64,000 bases of DNA from Allobosea sp. AAP35 (GTDB lineage: Bacteria > Pseudomonadota > Alphaproteobacteria > Rhizobiales > Beijerinckiaceae). Location of the stretch: the NCBI RefSeq assembly GCF_001295925.1, contig NZ_LJHQ01000038.1, positions 55,105-119,104 of the forward strand, in the 5' to 3' direction. Shown here one piece after another: positions 63,310 to 64,000 of the stretch. Numbering within the stretch: position 1 is the stretch's first letter; every line of letters starts with the position of its first letter. Under the pieces are notes generated by a model. It did not search any database, was not told the origin of the DNA, and saw only the letters and a list, made by a program, of their open reading frames with translations. The position numbers and the translations under genes were made by a program.

Positions 63310-63348
63310 GATCATACATCTCACGTATTGCACGTGAGATGTATGATC
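63310..63348. promoter_or_regulatory. 17-bp perfect palindrome at the start of the defence operon
   Basis: GATCATACATCTCACGT (63310-63326) and its exact inverse ACGTGAGATGTATGATC (63332-63348) surround a 5-bp spacer. It sits immediately upstream of the STAS/wHTH gene, covering its Shine-Dalgarno region. It is a likely operator or RNA hairpin controlling the operon. No T-tract follows, so it is not a terminator. Confidence 0.8.
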
Positions 63349-63609
63349 GAAGTGGTTGCGCAGTCAAGCCACCGCGATCAATTTCGGGGAAATAAGATGA
63401 GCTGGACGCTAGCTGGATGGCAGGACGCTTGAAACGGTGACCCGTTTACCGGCGTCGAGCGTCAGAGTTTCAGAGTGATCTGAACGTCCAGAATTGGCGT
63501 GAGCGCCAAAGTCCGCCCGTGGCGCAATTCGCTTGAACGCGGACACTTCCATAGCGTAAAACGATGATGAACTCGCTTGGTTTCGAACACGCAAACCGCC
63601 CCGCTTGTC

Positions 63610-64000
63610 GGCGGGGCGGTGGTTGCCGGTCCTCACTCGGCGGTCCTGCGGGACCAGATGAGGGAGAATGCTCCGGCGGTCTCGGCGTCTTCTATCAAGG
63701 TCGCGTAGATTGCTGCCGGGAAGCTCGGATCGTCGACTTTGGCCGAGAGGTAGGGCTTGCCTTCTCGGGACGTCTTGGCCCATGCAGCGCCGATATCGGT
63801 CTTGCCGGCGAAGAGGCGGTGGGAAGGGCCTTTGTCGCTTTCGCTCTCGGTGCGGACGAAGCGCACCTTACTGGTCAGGGTCAGAGTGTTGATCGCGCCG
63901 GTGAAGCCGCCGTTTTCGTCCTTCTTGAAGCTGCCGATCGTCGCCATGATAGTCTCCTGTCGTTTTGTCCGGGCCGCGACCACCGCGTCCTCGATGGCGT
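63610..64000. repeat. Right direct repeat containing a DUF736 gene
   Basis: This matches 55745-56160 in the same orientation, including the GC hairpin downstream of the gene (CCGCCCCGCTTGTCGGCGGGGCGG) and the GGGCCGCGACCACCGCGTCC block upstream. The repeat may continue past the window edge. Confidence 0.8.
63633..63947 (-). CDS. DUF736 protein, intact copy
   Basis: This 104-residue protein of the DUF736 family begins MATIGSFKKDENGGFTGA and ends FSLIWSRRTAE. Its function is unknown. It is found near conjugation genes of rhizobial plasmids and ICEs, often in several copies. The ATG at 63947 is preferred to the one at 63983. A GC hairpin follows the stop codon. The paralogous copy at 55783-56101 is broken by a 4-nt insertion, so this is the only one likely to be functional in the window. 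Confidence 0.9.
   Translation of the reverse strand: MATIGSFKKDENGGFTGAINTLTLTSKVRFVRTESESDKGPSHRLFAGKTDIGAAWAKTSREGKPYLSAKVDDPSFPAAIYATLIEDAETAGAFSLIWSRRTAE

Overview
The window looks like the chromosome of a GC-rich alphaproteobacterium of the Hyphomicrobiales (Rhizobiales), possibly a Bosea-like organism. This rests on an Irr-type iron regulator beside bacterioferritin and its ferredoxin, a MucR/Ros regulator, DUF736 proteins, a MobF mobilisation module, and roughly 100-bp interspersed palindromes of a kind common in these genomes. The genus is an inference.

Positions 1 to about 22.3 kb look like ordinary backbone: the tail of a response regulator, tRNA-Val(GAC), a large GAF-PAS-GGDEF-EAL protein, a secreted methyltransferase, a phospholipase D-type synthase, an M20 hydrolase, a double cold-shock protein, the bfr-bfd-irr iron cluster with two Irr-box-like palindromes, an EamA transporter, asd, three secreted or membrane hypotheticals, an AceE-like enzyme and a LysR regulator.

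At about 22.33 kb a stomatin-type gene breaks off after some 65 codons and is followed by an IS256 remnant and an AT-rich stretch. From here to the right edge the DNA looks accessory. 23.8-40 kb holds an oxygen/redox signalling set: a PAS-PAS chemoreceptor, two globin-coupled chemoreceptors and a globin-coupled protein with a degenerate GGDEF site. Mixed with it are MucR, an IS1182 remnant, and an RND efflux operon with a divergent LysR and a downstream TetR. 40-46.7 kb carries a lipoprotein hydrolase, IS110 and IS630 scraps, and a stress-type module (two related coiled-coil proteins, Crp/Fnr regulator, HdeD, glycine-zipper membrane protein). 47-54.5 kb is a minus-strand mobilisation module (MobF relaxase, RHH-type accessory protein, ParA/StbB-like ATPase, VirD4-type coupling protein) without a visible type IV secretion channel.

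The most interesting segment is 55.7-64 kb. A six-gene minus-strand operon reads STAS/wHTH-like protein, small protein, Cys-rich protein, GHKL-type ATPase, OLD-family ATPase/TOPRIM nuclease, UvrD-like helicase. The last two genes form a Gabija-like anti-phage pair; the first four resemble a sensing or regulatory front end I do not know as part of Gabija. The operon starts at a 17-bp perfect palindrome and is flanked by direct repeats of about 400 bp carrying DUF736 genes, one intact and one frameshifted, so it may be an exchangeable cassette.
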